Below the pieces are notes generated by a model. It saw only the letters and a program-made list of their open reading frames with translations, had not been told where the DNA came from and ran no database searches. A program made the position numbers and the translations under genes. From the NCBI RefSeq assembly GCF_008035925.1, contig NZ_CP036264.1:7039641-7103640 (forward strand): a DNA stretch of 64,000 nucleotides. Reading direction: 5' to 3'. How positions within the stretch are numbered: position 1 is the first letter of the stretch; each line of letters begins with the position of its first letter. The stretch comes from Stieleria maiorica (GTDB lineage: Bacteria; Planctomycetota; Planctomycetia; Pirellulales; Pirellulaceae). Positions 63,901 through 64,000 of the stretch are shown here, in pieces.

Positions 63901-64000
63901 TGGTTGATCGGAATCCCGGTCGGATTCAGGCGCCCCGTTGCATCCCAACAACAGAACGCTCAGCAGCAGCAACGCCGACCAGCGAACGGATGGACGCTTG
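60985..64000 (-). CDS. TPR plus FG-GAP/VCBS plus ASPIC/UnbV lipoprotein, paralogue 3 (5' end beyond window)
   Basis: About 1,004 residues are visible. The frame stays open to the window edge, reading KRPSVRWSALLLL into SVLLLGC, so this is a lipoprotein signal whose true start lies just outside; an internal TTG at 63972 is not the start. TPR-like repeats occupy the first ~420 residues. FG-GAP loops include DYDLDGWAD, DWNQDGFAD, DLNGDQLPD, DFDFDGSLD, DYNNDSMPD and DFNRDGRND. The ASPIC/UnbV end shows SERDAIGAKITI, GGDGYLAKNEQ, GLGDATAVDQIDVLWPSG. It closely parallels the downstream gene along its length and overlaps it by GTGA, so the two are tandem duplicates in one operon. Confidence 0.9.
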   Translation of the reverse strand, partial: KRPSVRWSALLLLSVLLLGCNGAPESDRDSDQPSATTKAPAVPSAAAAEPITAPSRADQLDQADRLIELKELDQAVAVLKKLLIGDPDDVDVIYRLAIVNANAGDLPAAIEFLDSIPIDHPEAGLPALGQSADWSLQIGRYADAEQKYVRLLQLVPDAGRAHRQLAYLFNRQGRRHEAAEHVRQLCILGDFRQDELHSLIVLSDAMVSDPATADDDSVDYQPIGRSGQARVLFTEQRFAEAAELLRDVVTADAAPPSIVALYGRSLAEAQDDEAFRRWISRTDDSVRQFAEYWAALAAYLAGQQQPRPAIRAALEALDRDPTDFLTINRLLYMLKILGDKQNYAKWEQRWKSLHQILTANNSISGAQSPNVDAIDELASQLFAIDRKLEAVAWKSLEAYYRGLPAEAMRYWNTQRQNLVASGGGFPDHHARLCGMAPDGYPLPDIKAAEISASSRPQTQPQHDSPSLPATFVNIAQKIGLNHTYAVAPEPQDSGFAMYQQAGGGIAVLDYDLDGWADVYGAQGAAGPPDFVATDSDMLYRTVDQRSVDVTANASLTEDRYTIGCTAGDWNQDGFADIVVTNIGPNVLLINNGDGTFTAQNLPDSDDPHRMPASVAIADLNGDQLPDMFELNYIQDSQIGKLPERDPGGNVIDAVGPGDFQSAIDRIGTGDGRGGVRFQPISPQASDAHKGLGVVIADFDGRPGNDVFVGNDKSPNQMWVRDAGTNSWSDVAVVNGSAYSSGGAATASMGIAASDFDFDGSLDLHITNFQNESACLYLNRGGTFRDRAIEYGLGVPSRSVLGFGSQPLDYNNDSMPDLVVSNGHIDRYNSMTGPFKQRPQLFANLGGRFRQVEVIDPSGYWAAGHLGRAVAMLDFNRDGRNDLVISHVGEPTAVLLNETPTHHHWLQLQLIGVQSERDAIGAKITIHFADRQSTRWVVGGDGYLAKNEQIVSFGLGDATAVDQIDVLWPSGLRQRFGRQSANRRLLIVENQPETYRPEKETGVVQ

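Overview
The window looks like a chromosomal segment of a marine-type planctomycete (Planctomycetota, probably Pirellulaceae, near Rhodopirellula/Stieleria/Rubripirellula). Pointers are LEPR-XLL-type N-termini, a PEP-CTERM sorting tail, dockerin-like tails, a formylglycine sulfatase, a Uma2 protein, several TPR/FG-GAP/ASPIC-UnbV lipoproteins, a multihaem cytochrome and a BlaI/BlaR1 pair. The genus is inferred. No RNA gene or CRISPR array was recognised.

Layout. 1-6469: the N-terminal part of a UvrD/PcrA helicase, a secreted sulfatase, a divergent secreted sugar dehydrogenase whose catalytic domain seems inserted inside a Calx-beta domain, a hairpin-forming intergenic repeat, a Uma2 protein and a PEP-CTERM protein. 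6833-45169: one uninterrupted 38.3 kb gene for a 12,778-residue secreted protein. From the N-terminus it carries a LEPR-XLL-like signal, a three-fold beta-helix-like module, 13 CARDB-type domains, a propeller, cadherin/Ig-like arrays, an Rhs-like remnant, two dockerin-like pairs, VCBS/cadherin-like repeats, about 55 copies of a Ser/Thr-rich 46-residue repeat, Hint domain 1, a Gly/Ala-rich hydrophobic segment, Hint domain 2 and a 159-residue nuclease-like tip. A small gene overlaps it by ATGA and is the likely immunity gene. The tip and immunity gene are visibly AT-richer than the rest, as expected for an exchanged polymorphic-toxin cassette.

45417-47094: an IS4-type insertion sequence 8 bp after the immunity gene. 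47112-48246: ten copies of a 114-bp hairpin-rich repeat; related copies at 52421-52639 lie on the other side of the blaI-blaR1-like operon (48272-52302). 52632-64000: a heptahaem TPR lipoprotein and three TPR plus FG-GAP plus ASPIC/UnbV lipoproteins. Two of these form a GTGA-overlapping operon, and two other genes converge with no base between their stop codons.

The candidate new system is the giant toxin-immunity locus: a polymorphic toxin whose expected Rhs/YD shell position is occupied by a phase-locked 46-residue repeat stack, followed by two successive Hint domains.
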